A stretch of DNA of 64,000 nucleotides from an uncultured Pelagibacteraceae bacterium. GTDB lineage: Bacteria; Pseudomonadota; Alphaproteobacteria; Pelagibacterales; Pelagibacteraceae. The notes below the pieces were generated by a model, which had not been told where the DNA came from, did not search any database, and saw only the letters and a list, made by a program, of their open reading frames with translations. The position numbers and the translations under genes were made by a program. Location of the stretch: contig CACOLA010000004.1 in assembly GCA_902627935.1 (NCBI GenBank), positions 1 to 64,000 on the forward strand, read 5' to 3'. This document shows positions 52,833 through 62,938 of this stretch, in pieces (positions within the stretch are counted from its first letter, which is position 1; every line of letters begins with the position of its first letter).

Positions 52833-53291
52833 ATGATTAAATATTATGTAGGAATATTAATTAGTTTATTATTTTTAAATCACTCGATAGCAAAAGATAT
52901 TAATATTCAAGAAAATATAGATCTTAGTTTTAAATGTGAATTAGAAAAAAAAATAATTAAGAATTCAGAATATAACTATCAAGTATTCTTAGCTAAAGAA
53001 CTAGATAAAAAAAATTTAGATAAATTTGAAATTAAATCGCAACAACCAGAAACTCTTTATATAAATGGCCTATCATCATTTTTATCCAAATCTTTTAAGC
53101 TAAGTGTTAAAGTTGTAAACATAGATGTAGTTTTGTTTAAAGCAATTGATAACAATTCTAGCTATTCAGAGTCAGGTATTATCAATAGAAAAACAGGTGA
53201 ATTAATACATGAAATTTCAAAAAATATAAAAAGTGAAAATTCAGAAAAGTATATTACTTTTTATTCCTGTAGTGAGAGGGAAAAAGTCTGA
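52833..53291 (+). CDS. secreted hypothetical protein
   Basis: A 152-residue protein with a signal peptide (MIKYYVGILISLLFLNHSIA, cleaved after about residue 20). The frame opens inside the terminator loop at 52800, but the Met at 52833 gives the natural export signal. The mature part has lysine-rich and beta-rich stretches (FKCELEKKII, KLSVKVVNIDVVLFKAI, GIINRKTGELIHEISK) and two cysteines that could pair. No family is recognised. It lies between tmoX and the MORN protein. Confidence 0.5.
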   Translation: MIKYYVGILISLLFLNHSIAKDINIQENIDLSFKCELEKKIIKNSEYNYQVFLAKELDKKNLDKFEIKSQQPETLYINGLSSFLSKSFKLSVKVVNIDVVLFKAIDNNSSYSESGIINRKTGELIHEISKNIKSENSEKYITFYSCSEREKV

Positions 53292-53325
53292 TTTTTTTTT
53301 TAATTAATTTGTGTAAGATATTAAA

Positions 53326-53703
53326 ATGAAAAAATTACTTATTACCTTTATTTTAACCTTATCATTTATTAGTAGTGCCTCAGCTCGTAGCACGGGATGC
53401 AAAGAAGGAAATTGTGAGAATGGTTATGGTAAATGGGTTTATACGGATAAAACTACATATGAAGGTGAATGGGTGGGTACAAAAAAAAATGGTCAAGGTG
53501 TAGAGACTTGGCCCAATGGATATATCTATAAAGGTGAATTTAAAAATAGTGAATGGAGCGGCGAAGGCATTTTAACTTTTCCCGATGGGTCAATTTATGA
53601 AGGAGAGTGGGAAAAAGGTTTTATGAATGGATTTGGAACCTTTACTTCATCTGATGGAACACAAAAATCTGGGACTTGGAAAAATGGAAAGATACAGGAT
53701 TAA
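53326..53703 (+). CDS. secreted MORN-repeat protein
   Basis: A 125-residue protein with a signal peptide (1-20, ending SASA) and about four MORN repeats (YEGEWVGTKKNGQGVETW, YKGEFKNSEWSGEGILTF, YEGEWEKGFMNGFGTF, and a partial first one). MORN units form flat beta-sheets used as scaffolds or in lipid binding; here the export signal puts it in the periplasm or outer membrane. Its stop overlaps the next ATG (TAATG). Placement inside a transporter cluster is unusual. Confidence 0.75.
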   Translation: MKKLLITFILTLSFISSASARSTGCKEGNCENGYGKWVYTDKTTYEGEWVGTKKNGQGVETWPNGYIYKGEFKNSEWSGEGILTFPDGSIYEGEWEKGFMNGFGTFTSSDGTQKSGTWKNGKIQD

Positions 53704-54254
53704 TGTTAAAGGAAAATTATTTAAATAAAATAAAAGAATTACCAGAGTTTACAAAACAAACTGGTGGTTTGTTTGTGTTAATCATAATTATAATTTCATT
53801 TTTTTTTATTTTGAATGTTATGTTTGGAGAAGGTGATGAATTAGTTAAAAAAATGAAATTAGAGGAAGAGAGAATAGCTGAGGAAAAAAAATTGGGTGAA
53901 CTAATATCAAAACTTCCATCAGGAATACTTGTAACTTTTGACGGTACTGATCATTATAAGTTAACCAATGATACATATGAAAAAGTCTGTAAGGCAACAA
54001 AACTTATACCTCAAAGAGCAATTATGGGTGCTAATTTTTTAAATTTTAGAGCACATGAAATTTATACAATTAATGGAAATAAAATCAGCGATACTTTTGT
54101 TGAGTGGGATAAAGAAAAGAACAAGTGTTTTGCTGGTTTTACAGTTAGTGGGAAAAATGTTGGTGTAAATGAGTCAATTACTGTTAGCGGTGAAGCACTA
54201 AGTTTTTTGAGTACAGGAATTGATACAAGGGTTTATTTTATTAAAAATTTTTAG
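53703..54254 (+). CDS. hypothetical single-span membrane protein
   Basis: A 183-residue protein starting at the ATG overlapping the MORN gene stop. One helix (about 24-42, GLFVLIIIIISFFFILN) is followed by a short charged coiled-coil-like stretch (DELVKKMKLEEERIAEEKKL) and a soluble beta-rich domain containing SGILVTFDGTDHYKLTNDTYEKV, in two parts, and a KNKCFAGFTVSGKNVG segment. No family is recognised. A TAGGAGG sequence straddles its stop at 54252, resembling a ribosome site without a nearby start codon. Confidence 0.5.
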   Translation: MLKENYLNKIKELPEFTKQTGGLFVLIIIIISFFFILNVMFGEGDELVKKMKLEEERIAEEKKLGELISKLPSGILVTFDGTDHYKLTNDTYEKVCKATKLIPQRAIMGANFLNFRAHEIYTINGNKISDTFVEWDKEKNKCFAGFTVSGKNVGVNESITVSGEALSFLSTGIDTRVYFIKNF

Positions 54255-54316
54255 GAGGAAAAAATAATTATATAGATTTAATTTTAACTTAATATCATAT
54301 AACTTTATTAAAATTT

Positions 54317-55348
54317 ATGTCTAGCCCAGTAATTAAATGCGAAAATGTTTTTAAAATTTTTGGAGTTAATGCAAAAAAGATGCTTCAAGAATCAGATGGA
54401 AATGTTAATGCAAAAACCTTTCAAGAAAATGGATGCATTGTAGGCGTTAATAATGCTTCATTTGAAGTTGCAAAAGGAGAGATGTTAGTTGTTATGGGTT
54501 TATCTGGCTCAGGTAAATCAACATTATTGAGATGTATTTCTAGATTAACTGACGCAACTGGAGGAAAAATTTTTATTGAAGGTAAAGATTTATTAGAATT
54601 AAACAATAAAGAACTGATAGATCTTAGAAGAAATAAAATGGGAATGGTTTTCCAAAGTTTTGCTTTACTACCTCATAAAACTGTAGTTGAAAATATTGCT
54701 TTTCCACTTCAAATCAAAGGAATAGAAATTGAAGACAGCATTGCTAAAGCAATGGATATGGTCAAATTAGTAGGTCTTGAAGGAAGAGAAAATTATTTTC
54801 CAAGAGAGCTCTCAGGTGGACAACAACAAAGAGTAGGTATAGCAAGATCTTTAGCTGTAGAGCCTGACATATGGTTTTTAGATGAACCATTTTCTGCTTT
54901 AGATCCTTTAATTCGTAAAGAAATGCAAGATGAATTCTTAAGACTTCAAGAAAAATTACAAAAAACTATTATGTTTATAACTCACGATTTTGATGAAGCT
55001 TTAAAACTTGCTGACCGAATCGCAATTATGAAGGATGGAATAATTGAACAGTTAGATACGCCAGCTAATATTGTTTTAAATCCAGCAACAGAATATGTAA
55101 GAAAATTTACTGAAGAAGTGCCAAGAGAAAAAGTTTTATTAATTGAAGACGTAATGGATAAATTTGATGTTAAAGATTTAAGTGAATTAAAAGTTTCAAA
55201 AGATGAAACTATAGAAAATGTCGCTGAAAAAATTCTTTCACAAGATAAATCAGTAGCCGTAGTAGATAATAATAATAATATTGTGGGCTCTATAAATCCG
55301 ACGAAAATAATTAATACAGTTTTTGGAGGAAGAAGGAATAATAATTAG
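54317..55348 (+). CDS. tmoW: TMAO ABC transporter ATP-binding protein (ProV-like)
   Basis: ATPase of a glycine-betaine-type importer, 343 residues. Walker A is GLSGSGKST (61-69), the Q loop is FQSFALLPHKT, signature LSGGQQQR (165-172), Walker B WFLDEP (186-191). After the ATPase, a C-terminal half-CBS region (about 275-335, with VAVVDNNNNIVGSINPTKI) resembles the regulatory part of ProV/OpuAA. It is followed after 3 bases by the permease gene and belongs with tmoX upstream. Confidence 0.88.
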   Translation: MSSPVIKCENVFKIFGVNAKKMLQESDGNVNAKTFQENGCIVGVNNASFEVAKGEMLVVMGLSGSGKSTLLRCISRLTDATGGKIFIEGKDLLELNNKELIDLRRNKMGMVFQSFALLPHKTVVENIAFPLQIKGIEIEDSIAKAMDMVKLVGLEGRENYFPRELSGGQQQRVGIARSLAVEPDIWFLDEPFSALDPLIRKEMQDEFLRLQEKLQKTIMFITHDFDEALKLADRIAIMKDGIIEQLDTPANIVLNPATEYVRKFTEEVPREKVLLIEDVMDKFDVKDLSELKVSKDETIENVAEKILSQDKSVAVVDNNNNIVGSINPTKIINTVFGGRRNNN

Positions 55349-55351
55349 TTT

Positions 55352-57505
55352 ATGAATTTTATTAAAAAATATCCAAAATCATTGCAGTGGCTATTTTTAT
55401 TAATTGTTTTTTTTGCCTTATGTTTTGCAATTGAAGTTCCTGAAACTTATAAATTTATACGTGGTCAGGCAGAATTTGTAAAAGATCCTAATCAAAATTT
55501 TTATGTTTTTCTAGGTAAAGAGGTAAGATACTATCCTTTCGATGTCTTTTGGAGGCTGCCACCACTACTTGGATGGTTACCTATTTGGATAAATGATTCA
55601 TTATTTTTTTTAATGAATGAATGGTTGCCAATGGAATTTTGGAACGAAGATACTCAATCATATAAAACTCGACCTTTAGTTCTCCAGATAACAAGAGAAG
55701 TAACCTCAATCATGACATTTTTGATTGAATTAATCAGAGACATTTTATTAGGAGGTCTTAAAACTATTGTAGCTTTTACAAGCTGGGATTTTGTAGGATC
55801 TAATTCTTGGGCAAAAATGCCAGGTCTTCCATGGACTATAGTTGCTTCAGGTGCAGCAATATTAGCTTATAAATTGAGCGGCAAAGGTCTCGCTTTATTT
55901 GCAGGTTTGGTCATGATTTATATTTCAATATTTGGCCAATGGAAACCATCAATGCAAACTCTATCTTTTATACTAGTCGCAGCACCATTATCATTTGTTT
56001 TTGGTTTGGGTCTAGGCATAGCAGCATTTAAAAATAAGCGTGTAGAAAAAGCTTTATATCCCATATTACTAGTGATGCAGACAATGCCACAATATGCAGT
56101 ATTAGTTCCTGCATTAGTTCTTTTTGGAGTTGGTGATCATGCTGCAGTAATCATAACTATGATAGTTGCTGTACCTCCAATGATTTTATTAACATTATTA
56201 GGATTAAGAGCAGTGCCACCAGAAGTAATTGAAGCTGGCAGGATGAGTGGGTGTAATAATTTTCAGCTAATGTTTAAGGTATTAATACCAACTGCAAGAA
56301 GAGATATATTAATAGGAGTAAATCAAGTTATCATGGTTTGTTTTTCTATGGCTGTTATCTCTGCTTTTATAGGGGCAAAAGGTTTAGGATTTAATTTATT
56401 ATTAGCTCTTAACCAACTTAATATTGGGCTGGCATTAGAGGCAGGATTATGTATTAGCCTTATTGCAATATTGTTAGACAAGATGTCTTTGGCTTGGGCC
56501 AATAAACAAGTTGATTATTTTGGAAATCTCACTTTTTTTGAAAGAAATAAAAATGCATATATTTTTGGTATCGCTGTAATAATCGGAATTGTACTTGCAT
56601 ATTTAGGATCTTTTTATTTTAATGAGGGATACAATTATTTATTTGAAGTTCCTCATAACAAAGGAATATCCACAGCAGATTTTTGGAATAAAGGAGTTGA
56701 TTGGATTTTTGATACTTTTTTTGTTTATATAAAAGCATTTAATACATGGTTAATTGTTGAAGTTCTTCAGCCTATGCGTGCTTTATATCTAAGAATGCCT
56801 GCAGTAGCTACATTAGTTTTAGTTGTTGGAGCAGGATATTTAATAGGTGGAATTCGTTCAGCTTTGGTTGTTTGTGGATTGACATTATTTATAGCCTTAA
56901 GCCCTTGGTGGGATAGAGCTTTAGTAACAACTTATATGGCAACTTTTGGAGTTATTGTTTCTTGTGCAATTGGTTTTACAGTAGGAACTATTTGTTTTCA
57001 GAATAAACATGCAGCAAATTTTATGTTAGGTGTTTGTGATATTTTTCAAACATTTCCATCTTTTGTATATTTAATACCAGTTATGATGCTTTTTGGTATA
57101 ACTGATACATCAGTTTTGATTGCAGTCATAGTTTATGCAACAATTCCTGCAACAAGGTATACTATTGAGGGTCTAAGAAGTGTTCCACTTGCTTTACATG
57201 ATGCAGCTACAATGTCAGGAGTAAATAAATTTCAAAGATTAACTAAAATAGAATTCCCACTTGCTTTTCCTCATATGATGTTAGGCTTGAATCAAACTAT
57301 TGTATTTGCATTATTCATGGTTATTATTGGCGCATTTATAGGAACAGAAGACTTAGGACAGTACATATTAAAAGCTTTATCTGATAAAAATGGTGCGGGT
57401 ATTGGATTGACACTGGGTATCTGTGTTGCTTTTATTGGATTAATATTTGATAATTTAATTAGAACTTGGGTTAATCAAAGAAAAAAACATCTTAATATTG
57501 CTTAA
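55352..57505 (+). CDS. tmoV: TMAO ABC transporter permease, fused double-domain ProW-like
   Basis: A 717-residue membrane protein with two complete permease domains in one chain. Each has its own EAA coupling loop (GRMSGCNNFQLMFKVLIPTARR at about 295-315 and ATMSGVNKFQRLTKIEFPLAFP at about 620-640, given in outline). Extra N-terminal helices and a mid-protein linker separate them. ProW-type permeases are normally single-domain homodimers, so one chain here supplies both halves. It follows tmoW by 3 bases and converges on tmm. Substrate inferred from tdm/tmm context. Confidence 0.88.
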   Translation: MNFIKKYPKSLQWLFLLIVFFALCFAIEVPETYKFIRGQAEFVKDPNQNFYVFLGKEVRYYPFDVFWRLPPLLGWLPIWINDSLFFLMNEWLPMEFWNEDTQSYKTRPLVLQITREVTSIMTFLIELIRDILLGGLKTIVAFTSWDFVGSNSWAKMPGLPWTIVASGAAILAYKLSGKGLALFAGLVMIYISIFGQWKPSMQTLSFILVAAPLSFVFGLGLGIAAFKNKRVEKALYPILLVMQTMPQYAVLVPALVLFGVGDHAAVIITMIVAVPPMILLTLLGLRAVPPEVIEAGRMSGCNNFQLMFKVLIPTARRDILIGVNQVIMVCFSMAVISAFIGAKGLGFNLLLALNQLNIGLALEAGLCISLIAILLDKMSLAWANKQVDYFGNLTFFERNKNAYIFGIAVIIGIVLAYLGSFYFNEGYNYLFEVPHNKGISTADFWNKGVDWIFDTFFVYIKAFNTWLIVEVLQPMRALYLRMPAVATLVLVVGAGYLIGGIRSALVVCGLTLFIALSPWWDRALVTTYMATFGVIVSCAIGFTVGTICFQNKHAANFMLGVCDIFQTFPSFVYLIPVMMLFGITDTSVLIAVIVYATIPATRYTIEGLRSVPLALHDAATMSGVNKFQRLTKIEFPLAFPHMMLGLNQTIVFALFMVIIGAFIGTEDLGQYILKALSDKNGAGIGLTLGICVAFIGLIFDNLIRTWVNQRKKHLNIA

Positions 57506-57512
57506 ATATAAA

Positions 57513-58847
57513 TTATTTCTCTTTTAAAAAATTTTCTGAGGAATCGTCCATTGCAGTTGCCCAAGGCGTATGATGAATAGGAGCAGCTGAACCAGTTACA
57601 GGAGATGAAAAAGATTTGTTTCTATAAGTTGAAATATCCTCAACTTTATGGTGTTCCCACTCTTTAAAGTGTTTTCTAATTAACTCAAAATCAATTTTTG
57701 GATAATCAGACATTTCATGAAGCTCTTTTGTATACTCAGTTTGAAAATCAATCATTTGATCTGGATTTTCCAGATTTTCTTCCATTGCAACCCATTTATT
57801 AATATCTTTTTCAACTTCGCCATTACTAGGGATTTTGATTTTATTCATAATAACATCTCTTGCGTACCAAGCTTGGCAATCAAACATGTTAAATGTATGG
57901 AATTGATCTTGCATACCAAGATATAAAAGTTTGTGATTATCTTGCCAAACCACTCCTTTATATAATTTTGGTGGATAAAGTCTGTTTCTAGTTTTTAATT
58001 GTAAATTTTCTTCTAAAAAAGGAAAATGATGAAGATAACCAGTGCATAAAATTACAACGTCAGCTTCTTGTTCAGTACCATCTTTAAAGATTGCTTTATT
58101 TCCTACTAATTTATCAAGATAATGAACTTCTTTCATTCCATTGGGCCACTTAAATCCCATCGGGTTATGTCGATAACCAATGGTAACACTTTTGGCTCCG
58201 TATTTATTACACTGAAGTGCGATGTCTTCTGCCGAATAACTACTACCTAGCACTATTACATTTTTATTTCTAAACTCCTCTGCATCTCTAAAATCATGAG
58301 AATGCATTATTCTTCCTGGGAATGAATCCATCCCTTTGTATTCTGGAATAAATGGCACAGAAAAATGACCTGTTGATACAACAACAAAATCAAAATTATC
58401 TTTTAATATTTTATTGTTAACTTTATCTTGATAACTAAGTTCAAATTTGTCATTTTTAAAAATAGTATTTAAAACTTTTGTATTAAATTTTATCTTGTTT
58501 CTTAAATTTCCTTTACTTACTCTTCCAACAATATAGTTATACAAAACTTCTCTAGGTGGAAAAGATGGTATTGGTTTTCCAAAATGTTCATCAAAAGAAT
58601 AATCTGCAAATTCTAAACATTCCTTTGGTCCATTTGACCAAAGATATCTATACATGCTGTTAGGCACAGGATCTCCGTACTGATCAGATCCTGTTCGCCA
58701 ACTATAATTCCATAAACCACCCCAATTCTCTTGCTTTTCAAAACAAACGACTTCAGGGATTTTTTCACCATTTTTTTCTGCTAATTCAAAAGACCTTAAC
58801 ATTGATAATCCACAAGGTCCTGCACCAATTATTGCTACTTTTGTCAT
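57513..58847 (-). CDS. tmm: trimethylamine monooxygenase (flavin-containing monooxygenase family)
   Basis: FAD- and NADPH-dependent N-oxygenase turning trimethylamine into TMAO. The 444-residue protein has the FAD motif GAGPCGLS (8-15), the FMO signature FPGRIMHSHDF (176-186), the NADPH motif GSSYSAED (201-208) and a WGGLWNYSWRTGSDQYG segment typical of bacterial Tmm. Upstream reading to a TTG at 58859 is possible; the ATG at 58847 is preferred. It is convergent with tmoV, putting oxidation next to TMAO uptake. Confidence 0.9.
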   Translation of the reverse strand: MTKVAIIGAGPCGLSMLRSFELAEKNGEKIPEVVCFEKQENWGGLWNYSWRTGSDQYGDPVPNSMYRYLWSNGPKECLEFADYSFDEHFGKPIPSFPPREVLYNYIVGRVSKGNLRNKIKFNTKVLNTIFKNDKFELSYQDKVNNKILKDNFDFVVVSTGHFSVPFIPEYKGMDSFPGRIMHSHDFRDAEEFRNKNVIVLGSSYSAEDIALQCNKYGAKSVTIGYRHNPMGFKWPNGMKEVHYLDKLVGNKAIFKDGTEQEADVVILCTGYLHHFPFLEENLQLKTRNRLYPPKLYKGVVWQDNHKLLYLGMQDQFHTFNMFDCQAWYARDVIMNKIKIPSNGEVEKDINKWVAMEENLENPDQMIDFQTEYTKELHEMSDYPKIDFELIRKHFKEWEHHKVEDISTYRNKSFSSPVTGSAAPIHHTPWATAMDDSSENFLKEK

Positions 58848-58920
58848 TAATTTATTCAATTAAATAATTTTGTATTTTACTAACAAAATGACGACAATTA
58901 CAATAAAATAATCATTCGTT

Positions 58921-59883
58921 ATGAAAAATATTTTAGTTATTGGTGGAGGTGCAATGGGCTCTGCATTTACAATCCCAAGTTTAGAAAATAATAATAATGT
59001 TACAATTACCGAACCTTATAACACAAGATTTATTAAAGATTTATCTTCTAAAAAAAAATTACACTCTGCTCTTAAAATAAAATTACCAAAAAAATTAAAA
59101 TTTAGGAAATTTTCTAAAAACTTATTAAAAGAAAAATTTGACTTAATAGTAATAGCCTTAAGTCTACCAGGTATTGATTTTATAGGCAAAGAATTGAGAG
59201 ACCTAAGAATTAAAACACCAATTTTAGTTTTGACCAAAGGGTTAAAATTTGAGAAAAAAAATAACAAGATTTTAACAATTTCAGAACTGCTTCAAAAAAA
59301 CTATAATTTAAAAAATATTTCAGTCTTAAAAGGACCCTGTTTGGCTAAAGAATTAGCCAGAAAAAATCAAACTAGCGTAATTATAGCAAATAAAAATATT
59401 AGTATGGCCAAATCTATTGGAAGGAAAATTTCTACGAAATATTATTTAATAGAATACTCTAAAGACGTAGTTGGAGTAGAAGTGTGTTCAGCCATAAAGA
59501 ACATATATTCAATGATTATTGGAGCTGGTCAAAGTCTTAATTCATCATCAAACCTGTTTCAAAAAGCAGTTCTTGAAATGAAATATTTAAATAGATATTT
59601 CAAAGGTAAAGATGAAACAATCTTAGGGCTTGCCGGAGTAGGTGACTTGTATGTTAGTGCTGCTGGTGGAAGAAATAGTAAGATGGGTAGTTTCTTAGGA
59701 AAAGGATTTACATTTAAAACTGCAAAAAAAAGATTTATGCCCAAAGAAACTGTAGAAGGTGAAGAACTTGCAAGGGAGATCACACCATTTATTTTAAAAA
59801 AAATTGATAAGAAAAAAATTCCATTAATGATTAATTTACTAAAAACATTTAAAGAAAATAAAAAACTTAAAATAAAAGTTTAA
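58921..59883 (+). CDS. gpsA: glycerol-3-phosphate dehydrogenase (NAD(P)+), GpsA-like
   Basis: A 320-residue GpsA-family protein. N-terminal Rossmann motif [14 protein letters not shown] (8-21), a middle [30 protein letters not shown] and a catalytic Lys segment [18 protein letters not shown], then [21 protein letters not shown]. It reduces dihydroxyacetone phosphate to sn-glycerol-3-phosphate for lipids. Similarity to canonical GpsA is moderate and a divergent paralogue is possible. Its stop shares a TTAA with fhs. Confidence 0.78.
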   Translation: MKNILVIGGGAMGSAFTIPSLENNNNVTITEPYNTRFIKDLSSKKKLHSALKIKLPKKLKFRKFSKNLLKEKFDLIVIALSLPGIDFIGKELRDLRIKTPILVLTKGLKFEKKNNKILTISELLQKNYNLKNISVLKGPCLAKELARKNQTSVIIANKNISMAKSIGRKISTKYYLIEYSKDVVGVEVCSAIKNIYSMIIGAGQSLNSSSNLFQKAVLEMKYLNRYFKGKDETILGLAGVGDLYVSAAGGRNSKMGSFLGKGFTFKTAKKRFMPKETVEGEELAREITPFILKKIDKKKIPLMINLLKTFKENKKLKIKV

Positions 59884-61565
59884 AATAAACCTTCTATATC
59901 GCCATCTTTATTTACCTTAATGGAGTCAGCTGCTGGTACTTTTGGAAGTCCTGGCATTGTCATGATCGCTCCACAAACTACAACAATAAATTCTGCACCA
60001 GATGAAAGCCTAATCTCTCTAATAGGCAATGAATGTCCTGTTGGAGCACCTTTTAGACTTGGATCTGTAGAAAAACTATATTGAGTTTTTGCAACACATA
60101 TAGGTAATTCACCATAACCAGCTTCTTCAAAGTTTTTTAGTTGATCTTTAATTTTTTTATCAGCAATAACTTCATCTGCCCTATAAATCTCTTTTGCTAT
60201 AGTTTCTATTTTTTTAAAAAGCGGAGTTTTACTTTCATATAAAAATTTAAATTTAGCTTCATTTTTCTCACATAGATCTACTACATGATTAGCTAAATCT
60301 TTTGTTCCTTCACCACCATCTGCCCAATGCTTACAAATACTTGCTTTAACTCCTAGCTTTTTACAAAAATCAATTAAGACATCTACTTCTTTATCAGTGT
60401 CTTTTATAAAGTGATTTATAGCTACAGCGACAGGTAAACCAAATTTTTTTGTGTTTTCAATATGTCTCTCGAGATTTATTAATCCCTTCTTAAGTGCTTC
60501 AACATTTTCTTTTTTTAAATCATCTTTTGCAATACCACCATGCATCTTTAAAGCTCTTATAGTTGCAACTATAATAACACAACTCGGTTTTAAATCTGAT
60601 TTCCTACATTTGATATCTAAAAATTTTTCAGCTCCTAAATCTGCACCAAAACCTGCTTCAGTAACAACATAATCAGCAAGCTTTAATCCAGCTTTAGTTG
60701 CAATTACCGAATTACATCCATGTGCAATATTTGCAAATGGTCCACCGTGAATTATTGCAGGATTATTTTCTAGCGTTTGTGTAATATTTGGTCTGATTGC
60801 CTCTTTAAGCAAAACAGTCATTGGTCCATGAGCATTTAAATCTTTAGCGAAAATTGGTTTTTTTTCTCGTGTGTATGCTATTGTAATATTTCCAATCCTT
60901 TTTTCTAAATCTTCAAGATCATTAGCAAGACAAAAGATAGCCATTATCTCAGAGGCAACTGTGATATCAAAACCATCTTCTCTAGGAAAACCATTAGCAA
61001 CACCACCAAGATTAATATTTATTGATCTCAAAGCTCGATCGTTCATATCAATAACTCTTTTCCAAACAATTCTTCTTACATCTATATTCAATTTATTTCC
61101 CCAGTAGATATGATTATCAATTAATGCTGACAAAAGATTATGCGCAGAAGTTATTGCATGAAAATCCCCAGTGAAGTGGAGATTAATTTGTTCCATAGGT
61201 ACTACTTGTGCGTATCCACCTCCTGCTGCACCCCCTTTCATTCCAAAGGATGGGCCTAAACTTGGTTCTCTTAAGCATACAATAGATTTTTTTCCAATTT
61301 TATTAAGTCCATCATTTAATCCTACAGAAGTGGTTGTTTTACCCTCACCAGCAGGAGTAGGAGTTATTGCTGTTACCAAAATTAATTTACCATCTGGTTT
61401 ACTTTTTAATGTATTTAAGTATTCCAAATTAACTTTTGCAATATGTCTACCCATCGGGCTAAAAGCTGAACTTTCGTCTGGAACATTTACTTTCGCTAAA
61501 ATTTCCTTAATTGGAAGCATTTTTGCTTCACGAGCAATTTGAATATCTGATTTTATGTCGCTCAT
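59880..61565 (-). CDS. fhs: formate--tetrahydrofolate ligase
   Basis: Joins formate to THF with ATP, or in reverse yields ATP and formate from 10-formyl-THF. The 561-residue protein has the P-loop-like [11 protein letters not shown] (70-80) and the [20 protein letters not shown] block. It ends with GDIEGLF. In SAR11, Fhs helps extract energy from methyl groups released by demethylases such as Tdm and the sarcosine-oxidase-type complex encoded divergently from it. The 116-base gap to soxB should hold both promoters; none stands out. Confidence 0.96.
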   Translation of the reverse strand: MSDIKSDIQIAREAKMLPIKEILAKVNVPDESSAFSPMGRHIAKVNLEYLNTLKSKPDGKLILVTAITPTPAGEGKTTTSVGLNDGLNKIGKKSIVCLREPSLGPSFGMKGGAAGGGYAQVVPMEQINLHFTGDFHAITSAHNLLSALIDNHIYWGNKLNIDVRRIVWKRVIDMNDRALRSININLGGVANGFPREDGFDITVASEIMAIFCLANDLEDLEKRIGNITIAYTREKKPIFAKDLNAHGPMTVLLKEAIRPNITQTLENNPAIIHGGPFANIAHGCNSVIATKAGLKLADYVVTEAGFGADLGAEKFLDIKCRKSDLKPSCVIIVATIRALKMHGGIAKDDLKKENVEALKKGLINLERHIENTKKFGLPVAVAINHFIKDTDKEVDVLIDFCKKLGVKASICKHWADGGEGTKDLANHVVDLCEKNEAKFKFLYESKTPLFKKIETIAKEIYRADEVIADKKIKDQLKNFEEAGYGELPICVAKTQYSFSTDPSLKGAPTGHSLPIREIRLSSGAEFIVVVCGAIMTMPGLPKVPAADSIKVNKDGDIEGLF

Positions 61566-61681
61566 TGAATTTAATTAAAAACTGGTTGATTAGTATCTCT
61601 TTTTAATGCCTTTGGAAATATCTAAAAATTATATATAAAAAAAATATGAACTATTTATACTCATTATTATAAAATTTATTC

Positions 61682-62938
61682 ATGCAAAAATATTCAGTTT
61701 TCAGTCTTATTAAAAACGCTCTTTCAAATCACGAAAATTGGGACTTGGCTTGGAAAGATCCAACTCCAAAAAAAGAATATGATGTTGTTATTATTGGTGG
61801 TGGTGGACATGGTTTAGCAACAGCATACTATTTAGCAAAAGAACATAATATCACCAATGTTGCTATAATCGAAAAAGGCTGGATTGGTGGAGGTAATGTT
61901 GGTCGAAACACTACAATAATTAGATCGAATTATATGCATGATGACAACGCATTATTCAGTGAATTTGGAATGGATCTTTGGAGAAGAATGAGTCAGGATT
62001 TAAATTATAATGTAATGTTTTCTCCTAGAGGAATAATAAATCTTGCTCACTCAGATGCACAAATGAATACTTATGCTCGAAGAGGGAATTCGATGAGATT
62101 AAATGGAATCGATGCAGTACTTCTAAATAGGGAAGAGGTGAAAGAAATTATTCCTATGGCTGATTTCTCTGAGAATGTAAGATTTCCAATTTTTGGAGGA
62201 CTAATGCAGCCTAGCGCAGGAACAGCTAGGCACGATGCTGTTGCTTGGGGTTATGCACGGCAAGCAGATGATATGGGTGTAGACATTATTCAAAATTGTG
62301 AAGTAACTGGGTTTGATGTATCTGCAGGAAAAATTAATGGAGTAAGAACTTCTCGTGGAGACATAAAAGCAAAAAAAATTGGATTATGTGTTGCAGGTAG
62401 TACGAATATTTTAGCTGAAAAATTAAATATGACATTACCAATTGAGACTCATTTACTACAGGCATGTGTATCAGAGCCGGTAAAACCAGTTTTAGATAAA
62501 GTAGTTACTTTTGGTGCTGGTCATTTTTATATAAGCCAGTCTGATAAAGGAGAAATGGTTATGGGTGGTGATCTTGATGGATACAATAGTTATGCACAAA
62601 GAGGCAATCTTCCAACTCTACAACATGTTCTTACTGAGGGAATTGCAATGATGCCATTCTTAAGTAAATTAAAAATGTTAAGAACTTGGGGAGGAATAAT
62701 GGACATGTCTATGGATGGTTCGCCAATAATAGACAAGACTCACATTGAAGGTTTATATTTGAACTGCGGTTGGTGTTATGGTGGATTTAAAGCAACACCT
62801 GCATCTGGTTGGACATTTGCACACACGATTGCACAAGATAGAGTTCATGAATTAAATTCAGGATATAGTTTAAATAGATTTAATACCGGTCACTTACTTG
62901 ATGAAAAGGGACTAGGCACAAAAACTTGGATTTCATAA
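61682..62938 (+). CDS. soxB: sarcosine oxidase beta subunit / N-methylglutamate dehydrogenase subunit
   Basis: A 418-residue FAD enzyme of the heterotetrameric sarcosine-oxidase family. The nucleotide motif VVIIGGGGHGLATAYYL is at 35-51. The TARHDAVAWG motif (181-190) contains the histidine expected to bind FMN covalently in the family. The N-terminal MQKYSVFSLIKNALSNHENW is typical of SoxB. Subunits of N-methylglutamate dehydrogenase (MgdA) are homologous, and with gmaS and mgs in the window that role is quite likely. It releases the N-methyl group as methylene-THF. The delta gene follows directly. Confidence 0.88.
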   Translation: MQKYSVFSLIKNALSNHENWDLAWKDPTPKKEYDVVIIGGGGHGLATAYYLAKEHNITNVAIIEKGWIGGGNVGRNTTIIRSNYMHDDNALFSEFGMDLWRRMSQDLNYNVMFSPRGIINLAHSDAQMNTYARRGNSMRLNGIDAVLLNREEVKEIIPMADFSENVRFPIFGGLMQPSAGTARHDAVAWGYARQADDMGVDIIQNCEVTGFDVSAGKINGVRTSRGDIKAKKIGLCVAGSTNILAEKLNMTLPIETHLLQACVSEPVKPVLDKVVTFGAGHFYISQSDKGEMVMGGDLDGYNSYAQRGNLPTLQHVLTEGIAMMPFLSKLKMLRTWGGIMDMSMDGSPIIDKTHIEGLYLNCGWCYGGFKATPASGWTFAHTIAQDRVHELNSGYSLNRFNTGHLLDEKGLGTKTWIS

